A stretch of DNA of 32,346 bases, taken from Acidimicrobiia bacterium. GTDB lineage: Bacteria > Actinomycetota > Acidimicrobiia > Acidimicrobiales > CAIXPF01. How positions within the stretch are numbered: position 1 is the first letter of the stretch; every line of letters begins with the position of its first letter. The notes beneath the pieces are model-generated. The model saw nothing but the letters and a program-made list of their open reading frames with translations. It was not told the origin of the DNA and made no database searches. This document shows, piece by piece, positions 8,711-16,276 of this stretch. The stretch lies in the NCBI GenBank assembly GCA_009377505.1, contig WHTX01000020.1, positions 1 to 32,346 on the forward strand. The letters run 5' to 3'. The position numbers and the translations under genes were made by a program.

Positions 8711-9631
8711 TCACCGTTCGAGCCGGATCCGCGGGTCGACCCACGCGTAGGCGATGTCGACCAACAGGTTGACGAGCACGACCATCGCTGCCGCCAGCAG
8801 CACCACCCCTTGGACGAGGGGGAAGTCGCGTTGGTCGATGCCCTGCTTGACCAGGTCGCCGATACCGGGCCAGGAGAAGATCGACTCGACGACCACGGCC
8901 GCGTTGACCATGACGACGAAGTTCACCCCGGCCAGCGTGAGGACGGGCAGAAGGGCGTTCTTCAGCGCGTGCTTGAGCACGACGACCCGCTCGGGCATCC
9001 CCTTCAGCCGGGCCAGCTTCACGTAGTCGCTCCCGGCGATCTCGAGCAGGCTCGAGCTCACCAACCGCATCATCGACGCGGCGAAGTACCAGCCCAGGGA
9101 GATGGCCGGCATGATCAACTGCTTCCAGCTCCCGCTGCCCGACGTCGGGAGCAACTCGAGCTGTACCGACAGGATGTACATGAGCACGAGGGCGATCACG
9201 AAGTTGGGGATGGCCAACCCGGCCAGGCCGACCACCTTGGCGGCGGAGCTGAGGCGGCTGCGTGGTCGCACGGCCGACACGATGCCGGCGGGGATGCCGA
9301 CGAAGATCGAGATGAGGAAGGCGGCCCCGGCCAGCTGCAGCGAGAACGGCAGACGGTCGAAGTACAGGTCGCGCACCGGCACCCGGAAGTTGAATGACTG
9401 GCCGAAGTCGCCGCGCACGGCGTCGCCCAGGAACGCGGCGTACTGGACCGGGAGCGGGCGGTCGAGGCCGAGGTCGGCCCGCAGGGCGGCCACGTCCTCG
9501 GCGCTGGCCTCCTGGCCGGCCAGGAGCCGGGCCGGATCGCCGCTCAGCCTCACCATCATGAAGACGGTCAGGCTCAAGAAGAGCAGCGTTATGGCGCTGT
9601 AGACCAAGCGGCGGATGATGAACCTCGCCAT
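8711..9631 (-). CDS. Peptide/nickel-type ABC transporter permease (OppB/DppB-like)
   Basis: A 306-residue permease with the N-terminal family pattern MARFIIRRLVYSAITLLFLSLTV and the typical loop LRADLGLDRPLPVQYAAFLGDAVRGDFGQSF. The EAA-type loop reads KLARLKGMPERVVVLKHALKNALLP. The ATG at 9631 has a good Shine-Dalgarno (AAGGGGGAGC) just upstream. About 180 bp separate it from the SBP gene stop, and that gap contains dispersed repeat copy C, so it may rely partly on its own ribosome binding site. Confidence 0.93.
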   Translation of the reverse strand: MARFIIRRLVYSAITLLFLSLTVFMMVRLSGDPARLLAGQEASAEDVAALRADLGLDRPLPVQYAAFLGDAVRGDFGQSFNFRVPVRDLYFDRLPFSLQLAGAAFLISIFVGIPAGIVSAVRPRSRLSSAAKVVGLAGLAIPNFVIALVLMYILSVQLELLPTSGSGSWKQLIMPAISLGWYFAASMMRLVSSSLLEIAGSDYVKLARLKGMPERVVVLKHALKNALLPVLTLAGVNFVVMVNAAVVVESIFSWPGIGDLVKQGIDQRDFPLVQGVVLLAAAMVVLVNLLVDIAYAWVDPRIRLER

Positions 9632-9692
9632 GCTCCCCCTTGCCGGCGCCCTCGGCCACGTGCCAGGTCGGCGGACGAAACGGTGCGGACGG

Positions 9693-9812
9693 CTAGCCGT
9701 GATGTTTCATGAGACTCGTGGCCGAGCCATCTGAGCTGGTCGGGCACGAACGGGCGTTCCGTGGGCGCCGAGTGAGGCTGACCAGGCGAAATGAGGCCGA
9801 ATGAAACATTGC
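9693..9812 (-). repeat. Dispersed repeat, copy C, with perfect 9-bp inverted ends
   Basis: An element of about 120 bp between the SBP gene and oppB. ATGTTTCAT at 9702-9710 and ATGAAACAT at 9801-9809 form a perfect 9-bp terminal inverted repeat. One end lies immediately beside the SBP stop codon (9815-9817). Internal GCCCGACCAGCT and terminal CTCATGAAA(C/G)ATCA(C/G)GGCTA strings are shared with copy A. The structure resembles a small non-autonomous (MITE-like) insertion. No target-site duplication was identified. Confidence 0.6.
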
Positions 9813-9814
9813 AG

Positions 9815-11488
9815 CTACGACCTGAGCTCGATGTCTTCGTACGGCCCCAGGTAGAGGTACTGGGGGATCGCCCCCCAGATCTCGTCCCAGGGATTGGCCA
9901 GCGTCTGGCCCTGCACCGTGACGAACGCCAGCTCGTAGACGTAGGGGAACACGTACTGGTCCGAGAGGGTGCGCTGGACCTCGGTGATCAGGCGGTCGCG
10001 CTCCTCGGCGTCTGTGCTGGCCTCGTAGGCGGCGAACTTCTGGTCGACCTCGGGGATGCAGGTGCGCGAGCTCGCCCCCTCGCACGTGGCGAAGGCCCGG
10101 ATACGGGATGCGGCGTCGCCCGGCGCCCCCGAGATGTTGAGGATGATGCCCGGGAGGGCGTCGGGGCCGCTGGCGAGGGCCTCGACGAAGGCGGCCCGCT
10201 CCATCTTGTTGAGGGTCGTCCGGATGCCGATCTCCCCGAGCTGGGTGATCAGCCTCTCAGCCAGCGAGTAGTACGGGGGCAGCGGCGTGAACAGCGGCAC
10301 CTCGAAGCCGTCGGGCACGCCGGCCTCGGCCATCAGCTGCTTGGCCTTGTCCAGGTTCGACTCGTAGGTCTCGGGGTCGACGCCGTCCTTGGTGATGGCG
10401 CCCGGCCACGTCTCGGGGATCCACGTGCCCTCGATGGGGGCCATGCCGCCGGCCTCGGCGTCGGAGAGGGCCTGGCGGTCGATGGCCAGCGAGATCGCCT
10501 TGCGGACCCGGATGTCGTTGAACGGGTTGCCGGGCTGCTCCCAGCCAGGGAACTCCAGCCAGAACGGGCCTGCCTGGGTAGCGGCGACGGTGAACTCCGA
10601 GTTGCCCATCGCCGCGGGGATGAGGGCGCCGTCGAGCTGGTTGATGGCGTCGACCTCGCCCGTCTGCACCGCCGCGAATCGGGTGGCGGCATCGGTGATG
10701 AACCGGTAGACGAGCGTCTTGACGTTGGGGGACCGCCGCCAGTAGTCGGGCACCGCCTCCAGCTCGATCTCGGTGTTGTTGTCGTTGCGCACGAACTTGT
10801 AGGGCCCGGCCCCGATGGGGTGTTGCTTGAACCCGTCCGGCCCCACCTCGGTGTAGTACTCCTGGGGCACCACCCAGCCCGCTCCACTGGCTGCGCTGCC
10901 GTACAGGAGCAGGAAGTCGAGGAACGGCTCGTTGAACACGAACCGGATGGTGCGGGGGTCGGGCGTCTCGATGCGCTCGACCTTGCTCTTCATGAGCGTG
11001 GCGTTCGCGCCCCGGTAGTTCTCGAAGGAGAACTTGGCGTCGGCGGAGGTCACCGGCTCGCCGTTGTGGAAACGAGCGTCCTCGCGCAGCGTGAACGTGG
11101 CCATCCGGAAGTCGTCGGCGATGTCGTAGGACTCGGCCAGGCTGGGGGCGAAGGGCTGGCCCGGTAGGTGCTTCACCAAGGCGTCGTGCAGCGCGTACTG
11201 GAAGGCGTAGACAGTGATCAGCGCCGGGTTCTCGCTGGGGTCGAGCCACGCCGGGCTGAAGGCCGTGTGCCAGGCGTACACGAACCGGCCCTCGGGCTCC
11301 CCCCGGGGGCCGATCGTGGTCGGGACGCCCTCGGGCGCGTCGCTGACCTCGAGCCGCTCGGTCACCTTCGTGTCGAGCGTCCCGCCCTGCCCGGCCTCGC
11401 CCCCCACGCCGCTGTCCGACGAACCGCACGCTCCCCCTACCAGGGACAGCGCGATGGCAAGGAACACCGACGCCCTGCGTCGCGACAT
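9815..11488 (-). CDS. Peptide-type ABC transporter substrate-binding lipoprotein (SBP family 5)
   Basis: A 557-residue extracytoplasmic binding protein. The N-terminus MSRRRASVFLAIALSLVGGAC is a lipoprotein signal with lipobox LVGGAC (Cys21), followed by a Ser/Gly-rich linker. Family 5 features include LAESYDIADDFRMATFTLREDARFHNGEPVTSADAKFSFE and NPFNDIRVRKAISLAIDRQAL. It delivers substrate (peptide, nickel complex or similar; not determinable) to OppB/OppC. The ATG at 11488 has a strong Shine-Dalgarno, GGGGGAGG, 9 bp upstream. It is the first gene of the transporter operon and has a candidate promoter at 11598-11626. Confidence 0.93.
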   Translation of the reverse strand: MSRRRASVFLAIALSLVGGACGSSDSGVGGEAGQGGTLDTKVTERLEVSDAPEGVPTTIGPRGEPEGRFVYAWHTAFSPAWLDPSENPALITVYAFQYALHDALVKHLPGQPFAPSLAESYDIADDFRMATFTLREDARFHNGEPVTSADAKFSFENYRGANATLMKSKVERIETPDPRTIRFVFNEPFLDFLLLYGSAASGAGWVVPQEYYTEVGPDGFKQHPIGAGPYKFVRNDNNTEIELEAVPDYWRRSPNVKTLVYRFITDAATRFAAVQTGEVDAINQLDGALIPAAMGNSEFTVAATQAGPFWLEFPGWEQPGNPFNDIRVRKAISLAIDRQALSDAEAGGMAPIEGTWIPETWPGAITKDGVDPETYESNLDKAKQLMAEAGVPDGFEVPLFTPLPPYYSLAERLITQLGEIGIRTTLNKMERAAFVEALASGPDALPGIILNISGAPGDAASRIRAFATCEGASSRTCIPEVDQKFAAYEASTDAEERDRLITEVQRTLSDQYVFPYVYELAFVTVQGQTLANPWDEIWGAIPQYLYLGPYEDIELRS

Positions 11489-11597
11489 GGTCGTTCGCCT
11501 CCCCCGAAGCGAGTCCTTCCGGCGATCCGGGTCGCGCCCATCGCTCTGGGCATGTCAGCCCGGCGGGACGCCCCATCCCGACTCGATGGATCGGGGC

Positions 11598-11626
11598 AAG
11601 CTAGCACCGTAACCGACGTCACACAA
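11598..11626 (-). promoter_or_regulatory. Candidate promoter of the peptide transporter operon
   Basis: On the minus strand TTGTGT (11621-11626) and TAGCTT (11598-11603) are separated by 17 bp, a sigma-70/HrdB-like spacing with a TANNNT -10. The spacer contains GTTACGGTGC. It lies between the yceD remnant and the SBP gene and would give a leader of about 100 nt. The -35 match is weak (3 of 6). Confidence 0.35.
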
Positions 11627-11663
11627 CCAGCTCGTGCCGCCTCTCTGCGTGTAGGCCCGGCTT

Positions 11664-11880
11664 TCAGTCGAAGTGCAGGTCCCGCAGCGCCGCCCATCGG
11701 GGGTCGCCCCGAGGCTCGCCTGCGTCGTCCGCTCCGCCGGCCTCGTCGCCCACGGCCCCGCCCGTCCGCCCGAGCTCCCCCTCGCCGGCCCCGGGGGTCG
11801 TCGGGTACAGCTCGGGCGCCGGGCCGGGGCAGTCGGGCCGACACAGCGGAGCGAGCGGCAGCGCCAGGACCAGGCGACGC
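11664..11880 (-). pseudogene. yceD: 3' remnant of yceD (DUF177), cut off from rpmF
   Basis: An open frame on the minus strand ends in TGA at 11664-11666 and reads LVLALPLAPLCRPDCPGP near its start and GDPRWAALRDLHFD at its end. These are the two C-terminal hallmarks of DUF177/YceD proteins (ALPLxPLCxxxCxGLC... and DPRWaaLxxL). Only about 70 of the family's roughly 170 residues remain, and the second Cys pair normally following CxGLC is not seen. There is no start codon before the frame loses similarity near 11875-11885, where a plus-strand ORF of foreign character begins. YceD normally sits immediately upstream of rpmF on the same strand; here rpmF is 8.5 kb downstream. The reading comes from direct translation, and the family call rests on remembered motifs. 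Confidence 0.72.
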
Positions 11881-12166
11881 GTTCTACCTCGCGCTCGTCG
11901 CAGCTACCTACGGCATCGCTGCGATCAAGCCCAAGACGATCACCTCGAAGCACCCGCGCATCGCCAAGCGGCTCGAAGAGCACTTCGCAGCCGAACGTCT
12001 GAACAACGGCAGCTTCTCCCACTACGAGCCGGCGGTGCACCTCCGCGCCAACAAGGCCCTGCTGCAGAACCTCGACGACGACGCGATCGATCACGCCGAA
12101 GCGCTCATCAGCAAGATCAACGGCTTGCTCCGCTACGACGACGCGTCAGTCCCGGTCGCCAAGTAG
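11876..12166 (+). pseudogene. Headless C-terminal ORF fragment, function unknown
   Basis: About 95 codons of well-behaved protein sequence (FYLALVAATYGIAAIKPKTI ... ALISKINGLLRYDDASVPVAK) end in TAG at 12164-12166. Upstream of about 11876 the frame is open but has no ATG or GTG nearby, and its sequence becomes Arg/Pro-rich noise antisense to the yceD remnant. This is therefore probably the 3' end of a gene whose head was lost at the same junction that cut yceD. The residue mix (Lys, Ile, Asn, Tyr) differs from the Ala/Arg-rich neighbours and suggests a transferred piece. I do not recognise the family. Confidence 0.5.
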
Positions 12167-12254
12167 GCCGCCACGGCGTAGGTCGCATAGCGGTCGAGGC
12201 TGTGATCAGAGCCGCCCATGCATTCATGCCCATCCTCCGCCGTGATCGCCCGCG

Positions 12255-13361
12255 GTGACGGCATCACGAGGAGGGCCACGGCCCACCGCCATGGCCCGCC
12301 GGCCACCCGTCCACGGCGGTCAGCCTACGCACCTCGCTCACGATCCGGACGCGGTGGTGGTGTCGGTCCGGCCCCGCAGGGCCACGAAGCGGCGTTGCGG
12401 CCGGTGCGGTGCTCGCTCAGGCCGCTACGACAACGGTGAGGGGCGACGCCGGTGGCGGGCACTGGATCTCGGCGTGGTGAAGGCGTACGTCGAGGCCGAG
12501 GCACCTCGGGTCCGTTGTCGTGATCACGGGGTGGTCGTGGCCCAGGTGCCATGGGCCCGGCACGGTGCCGGCCACACCCGGGCGTTCGATGACCAGGTCG
12601 CTTGGCTCGTCACCCACTGCTCGAAGACGGCGGTGACGGAGCTGATGCGGGTGGCGTGGCGCACCGTGGGGACCATCGTCGGCCGGGTCGTCGCTGACGC
12701 CCGCGAGGCCGCCGACCCCTTCGACGGGCTCCGCCGGATCGGGATCGACGAGATCAGCCACAAGCGCGGGCACCGGTACCTGACCGTGGTCGTCGATCAC
12801 GACAGCGGCCGCCTCATCTGGGCTGCCCCGGGGCGGGACAAGGCCACCCTGGAGGCGTCCTTCGTGGTCCGCCGGGAGACGTGGAACACCGCCCGGCGGG
12901 TCGGTCTCGCCGGGAGGGCGAAGCAGCTGAAGGGCTGCCGCTACGCCCTGTGGAAGAACCCCGAGAACCTCACCGGCCGACAGGCCGGCAAGCTCGCCTG
13001 GATCGCCCGCCACAACAACCGGCTCTACCGGGCCTACCTGTTGAAGGAGCAGTTCCGCCTCGTGTTCCAACACCGCGGGGCCGAGGCAATCGCCATGCTC
13101 GACGCCTGGCTCTCCTGGGCCCGGCGCTGTCGCATCCCCGCCTTCGTCGACCTCGCCCGACGGGTCGTGAAGCACCGGGCGGCGATCGAGGCGACTCTCA
13201 CCCATGGCCTGTCGAACGCGCTCGTCGAGAGCACGAACACCAAGCTGCGGCTGCTGACCCGCCTCGCCTACGGGTTCCGCTCCACCGACAACCTCATCGC
13301 CCTCTGCCTCCTCGACCGAGGCGGCTACTGCCCACCACTACCTGGCTCTCAGACAGGCTGA
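12255..13361 (+). CDS. ISL3 family transposase with an internal in-frame deletion
   Basis: An ISL3-type transposase. The N-terminal zinc finger RRCGRCGARSGRYD (about 47-60) with CRDHG (about 88-92) is followed by the helix-turn-helix region HCSKTAVTELMRVAWRTVGTI (about 121-141). The first catalytic Asp is in RIGIDEISHKRGHRYLTVVVD (Asp165), and the Glu-containing LVESTNTKLRLLTRLAYGFRS is near the C-terminus (Glu325). After GRDKATLEASF (about residue 203) the sequence jumps directly to VRRETWNTARR. The stretch that should lie between, with the VSADGA and D-P-F-H-V motifs that hold the second catalytic Asp, is absent; I estimate 55-60 residues are missing. At 368 residues it is shorter than the usual 400-430, so it is probably inactive. 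ATG at 12291 is an alternative start. Confidence 0.85.
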   Translation: MTASRGGPRPTAMARRPPVHGGQPTHLAHDPDAVVVSVRPRRATKRRCGRCGARSGRYDNGEGRRRWRALDLGVVKAYVEAEAPRVRCRDHGVVVAQVPWARHGAGHTRAFDDQVAWLVTHCSKTAVTELMRVAWRTVGTIVGRVVADAREAADPFDGLRRIGIDEISHKRGHRYLTVVVDHDSGRLIWAAPGRDKATLEASFVVRRETWNTARRVGLAGRAKQLKGCRYALWKNPENLTGRQAGKLAWIARHNNRLYRAYLLKEQFRLVFQHRGAEAIAMLDAWLSWARRCRIPAFVDLARRVVKHRAAIEATLTHGLSNALVESTNTKLRLLTRLAYGFRSTDNLIALCLLDRGGYCPPLPGSQTG

Positions 13362-13397
13362 CCGACCCACGGATCCAGCACAAGAGCCCGAAAACCC
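12255..13397 (+). mobile_element. Decayed ISL3 family insertion sequence
   Basis: The transposase gene is followed 18-36 bp downstream by GCACAAGAGCCCGAAAACCC (13378-13397). Its reverse complement, GGGTTTTCGGGCTCTTGTGC, looks like an ISL3 terminal repeat. No matching left end was found in 12167-12254, so the left terminus seems lost. Together with the internal deletion this indicates a dead copy. Confidence 0.5.
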
Positions 13398-13474
13398 TTG
13401 TCGAGATGCTCGACGGCGTTGGCGATCGGATGGCCGACGATCCCCGCAGACCAGCCGACTCGCTGGCCAGCCGT

Positions 13475-13855
13475 TCAGGCTGGTTCGGACACGTAGAGGC
13501 GGTTGCCGTCGGGGTCGGAGAAGCTGAACATCAGCGGCGCCGTGTCCCAGTCGAGCAGCTCGCCGACCGACAGGCCGAGAGCGAGCAGCTCGTCGCGGGC
13601 CGACCGCGCGTCGGGCGTGACCAACCGGATGCCCGTGTCGATGCCGGTCGGCAGTCCGTCGCCGGTGGCGACGAGGGCGATGGAGGTAACGGCTCCGGGC
13701 GGCGCCAACTCGACCCAGCGGAAGCCGTCTCCGAGGTCGGCGTCGAACCGGGTCTCGAAGCCCAATGTCTCGAGGAGCGCCTTGGTCCGGTCCTGGTCCG
13801 TGACCGGGATCGCCACCGTCGAGAGGCCTGTGAAGGTCATGGTCCGCTTCGTCAT
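13475..13855 (-). CDS. VOC (glyoxalase/bleomycin-resistance fold) protein
   Basis: A single-domain VOC protein of 126 residues from ATG 13855 (MTKRTMTFTGLSTVAIPVTD); the frame stays open to 13888. The pattern of a first strand (LSTVAIPVTDQDRTKALLETLGFE) and a last strand with FSFSDPDGNRLYVSE is typical of the fold, and the terminal Glu is a usual metal ligand. Such proteins include dioxygenases, isomerases and resistance proteins; the role here is not determinable. It lies between the dead ISL3 element and the liv operon terminator and may be a lone gene. Confidence 0.85.
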   Translation of the reverse strand: MTKRTMTFTGLSTVAIPVTDQDRTKALLETLGFETRFDADLGDGFRWVELAPPGAVTSIALVATGDGLPTGIDTGIRLVTPDARSARDELLALGLSVGELLDWDTAPLMFSFSDPDGNRLYVSEPA

Positions 13856-13944
13856 GTTGGGACGACGACGGTGCAACGCCCAACTCATCGGTGCTCGAGG
13901 GATGGGCTCCCTCGTGGTTCGCGGGTGGGTCGGCCCGGGCCCGA

Positions 13945-13973
13945 GGGCTGGCCGGCACCAGGCCGGCCAGCCC
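13945..13973 (-). terminator. Hairpin terminator of the liv operon
   Basis: GGGCTGGCCGG (13945-13955) and CCGGCCAGCCC (13963-13973) form a perfect 11-bp GC stem with a 7-nt loop, starting 19 bp past the livF stop. No U-tract follows, which is common in high-GC actinobacteria. A near-direct 15-bp repeat (CCCGACCAGGACAGC / CCCGGTCAGGACAGC) lies between stem and stop. Confidence 0.65.
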
Positions 13974-13991
13974 CGACCAGGACAGCCCCGG

Positions 13992-14831
13992 TCAGGACAG
14001 CCAGCGTTTGCGGCGCTTGTAGTGCTTGACGTCGCGGTAGCTCTTGCGACCAGCGGTCGAGATGCCCAAGTAGAACTCCCGGATGTCGTCGTTCTCCTTG
14101 AGCACGGCAGCGGGCCCGTCGAGCACCACGCGCCCGTCCTCCATCACGTAGCCGTGGCTGGCGAGCTCGAGCGCCAGGTTGGCGTTCTGCTCCACCAGCA
14201 GGATCGTCACCCCCTCGTCCTCGTTGAGCCGGCGGACGATCTCGAAGATCTCCGCCACGACCAGCGGGGCGAGCCCGAGGGACGGCTCGTCGAGGAGCAA
14301 CAGCCGCGGGTGGGCCATGAGCGCCCGCGCGATGGCGAGCATCTGCTGCTCGCCACCGGACAGGTACCCCGCCTTGGTGCGCATCCGCTCGCCCAGGTGG
14401 GGGAAGTACTCGAGCACCCGGGCGATGTCGTCCTTGATGCCCGCGGCCTTCTGGGTGTGGGCGCCGGCGACGAGGTTGTCCGTCACCGAGAGGTGGGCGA
14501 AGACGCGGCGGCCCTCCATCACCTGGGAGATGCCGAGTCGCACCGACCGGCCCGACGCCTGGCGCTCGAGGTGGTGGCCCTCGAACGTGATGGTGCCGTT
14601 GGTGACCTCGCCCTTCTCCGTGCGGAGGAGCCCCGAGATGGCCTTGAGCGTGGTCGACTTGCCCGCGCCGTTGGCCCCGAGGAGGGTCACGATGTCTCCT
14701 CGGGGCACCTCGAGGGACAACCCCTTCACGGCCAGGATCACGTTGTCGTAGACGACCTGGACGTTGTGGAGCGCCAGGTGGACGTCGGTGGATGCGGCCG
14801 GCTGAGCCTCGGCCGGTGCGACGGAGGTCAC
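13992..14831 (-). CDS. livF: LIV-type ABC transporter ATP-binding protein (LivF)
   Basis: A 279-residue HAAT-family ATPase. Walker A is GANGAGKST (52-60), the signature is LSGGEQQMLAIARAL, and Walker B is LLLLDEPSLGLAPL. LVEQNANLALELASHGYVMEDGRVV is characteristic of LivF. The C-terminus carries a basic extension (SYRDVKHYKRRKRWLS) beyond the usual end. The GTG at 14831 overlaps the livK stop by 4 bp, so translation is coupled. It works with LivG on the LivH/LivM channel and is the last gene of the operon. Confidence 0.93.
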   Translation of the reverse strand: MTSVAPAEAQPAASTDVHLALHNVQVVYDNVILAVKGLSLEVPRGDIVTLLGANGAGKSTTLKAISGLLRTEKGEVTNGTITFEGHHLERQASGRSVRLGISQVMEGRRVFAHLSVTDNLVAGAHTQKAAGIKDDIARVLEYFPHLGERMRTKAGYLSGGEQQMLAIARALMAHPRLLLLDEPSLGLAPLVVAEIFEIVRRLNEDEGVTILLVEQNANLALELASHGYVMEDGRVVLDGPAAVLKENDDIREFYLGISTAGRKSYRDVKHYKRRKRWLS

Positions 14832-16141
14832 GAGGGCGGGATCCCCAGCAGCTCGAACACCAGCGGGCGCTGCGAGTTCGACCAGTCGGTGAGCGGTTCG
14901 AACCCGCCGTCCTGGACCTGGTAGACGCGGGTGAAGCCACCGCCCTCGTGGTCACGCAGGCCGGTCGTGAGCGGCGGAGCCAGATCCTCGCTGCCGATCA
15001 CCTTGTCCTCGAAGGACTCGAGGGCCTCCTTCACCGACGTGCCGGTCACCGGGTCGACGCCCGCGGCGACGGACGCCCTTACGCCCTCGACCATGAGGGC
15101 CGCGGTGTACACGCCCCGGTTGTAGTAGACGCTGCTCTCCATCTCCTCGGGCGCGTCCTCGCCCCGCGCCTCGTACATCGCCCGGATCTCCTCGCGCACA
15201 GGCCCGTCGCCCACACCGGCGAACTGCAGCCCGCGGTAGCCCTCGGCGAAGTCGTAGCCTCCGGCCGCCTCGATGTCGTTCTCGGCGAAGCCCCAGACGA
15301 GGGAGACGACCTGGTCGAGCGGGAAGCCGGCCCGCTTCAGCGTGGTGATGGACACGGACGGCGCCCGCCCGAACAGGTGGGTGATGAGCCAGTCGGGCTG
15401 GTAGCGGCTGACGATGTCGGTGACCTGGGCCGTCATCTCGAGCCCGGGCGGCGGCACGGCGAAGGTGCGCAGCTCGAAACCCTGCTGCTCAGCCATCGAC
15501 TCGAGAGCGACGATCGGCTCCTGGCCTGCGGCGTTGTCGTAGTACATGTAGGCGACCTTCAGCTCGCTGGGGTCACCTTCGGACTCCCCGAGCACGTAGT
15601 CGACCGCGGCTGCGCCCTGGGACACGTAGCTGGCCGCCAGCGGGAACTGGTACGGGTACTCCTCCCCGTCGGTCGCGCTGGCCACCCCGAAACCAGGCGT
15701 CAGGCACGGCACCTGGGACTGCGCCGACGCTTCCACCAGCGCCAGCGCGATCGGGGTGCCGAAGCAGACGATGGCGACGGCGCCCTGGCTCACCATCTCG
15801 TGGTAGGCGGCCACCCCTCGGGGCACCTCGTAGGCCATCTCGACGAAGATGGGCTCGAGCGGGTGCCCGTCGACGCCGCCCTGGCTGTTGACGAGGTCGA
15901 TGTAGTCCGTGGCGCCGGGGCACAGGGCGAGGCCCACGAGCGATGTCGGGCCGGTCTGGTCGCACATGATCCCGACCTTGATGGGCGTGCCCGTCGCCGC
16001 CACGGTGGTCGCCGCACCCTGGCCCGCTGCCGTGGTGCCGGCGGCCTCCCCGCTGTCGCCGTCGTCGCCCCCGCACGCTGCGGCGGCGAGCGCCATCACC
16101 GCGAGGACCACCATGGCCCTGAACTTCCCTCGATGCTTCAT
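14828..16141 (-). CDS. LIV-type ABC transporter substrate-binding lipoprotein
   Basis: A 437-residue periplasmic-binding-protein type I (Peripla_BP_6/LivJ-like) lipoprotein. The signal MKHRGKFRAMVVLAVMALAAAAC has lipobox LAAAAC and is followed by GGDDGDSGEAAG. Family features include the start of the first lobe (IKVGIMCDQTGPTSLVGLAL), VAYHEMVSQGAVAIVCFGTP and DWLITHLFGRAPSVSITTLKRAG. The substrate is unknown. The acyl-CoA synthetase in the operon makes a carboxylic acid (fatty, aromatic or branched) more likely than an amino acid, which is inference. The ATG at 16141 has an AAGGGGGG stretch upstream. A hairpin sits in the 135-bp gap after livM. Confidence 0.9.
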   Translation of the reverse strand: MKHRGKFRAMVVLAVMALAAAACGGDDGDSGEAAGTTAAGQGAATTVAATGTPIKVGIMCDQTGPTSLVGLALCPGATDYIDLVNSQGGVDGHPLEPIFVEMAYEVPRGVAAYHEMVSQGAVAIVCFGTPIALALVEASAQSQVPCLTPGFGVASATDGEEYPYQFPLAASYVSQGAAAVDYVLGESEGDPSELKVAYMYYDNAAGQEPIVALESMAEQQGFELRTFAVPPPGLEMTAQVTDIVSRYQPDWLITHLFGRAPSVSITTLKRAGFPLDQVVSLVWGFAENDIEAAGGYDFAEGYRGLQFAGVGDGPVREEIRAMYEARGEDAPEEMESSVYYNRGVYTAALMVEGVRASVAAGVDPVTGTSVKEALESFEDKVIGSEDLAPPLTTGLRDHEGGGFTRVYQVQDGGFEPLTDWSNSQRPLVFELLGIPPS

Positions 16142-16252
16142 GTGGTCACGTCCCCCCTTGCGCTGCTCTCTCCCTGTGTCGCTCGTGGTGCGGAGCCCTC
16201 CTCCAAGGGCCTTCCCGCCGCTGTGCCGTGCGTTGCGGTGTGCTCGAGGTGA

Positions 16253-16270
16253 CCGATCGCGGTCGATCGG
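16253..16270 (-). promoter_or_regulatory. Intra-operon hairpin between livM and livK
   Basis: CCGATCG (16253-16259) and CGATCGG (16264-16270) form a perfect 7-bp stem with a 4-nt CGGT loop, 7 bp beyond the livM stop. It is short for a terminator. It could act as a partial terminator or stabilise processed livK mRNA, because binding proteins are usually needed in excess over permeases. Function is inferred. Confidence 0.45.
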
Positions 16271-16276
16271 CCGGGT

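Noticed and set aside
12167-12254. Left terminal inverted repeat of the ISL3 element
   Set aside because: No sequence resembling GGGTTTTCGGGCTCTTGTGC was found, so no left end is claimed.
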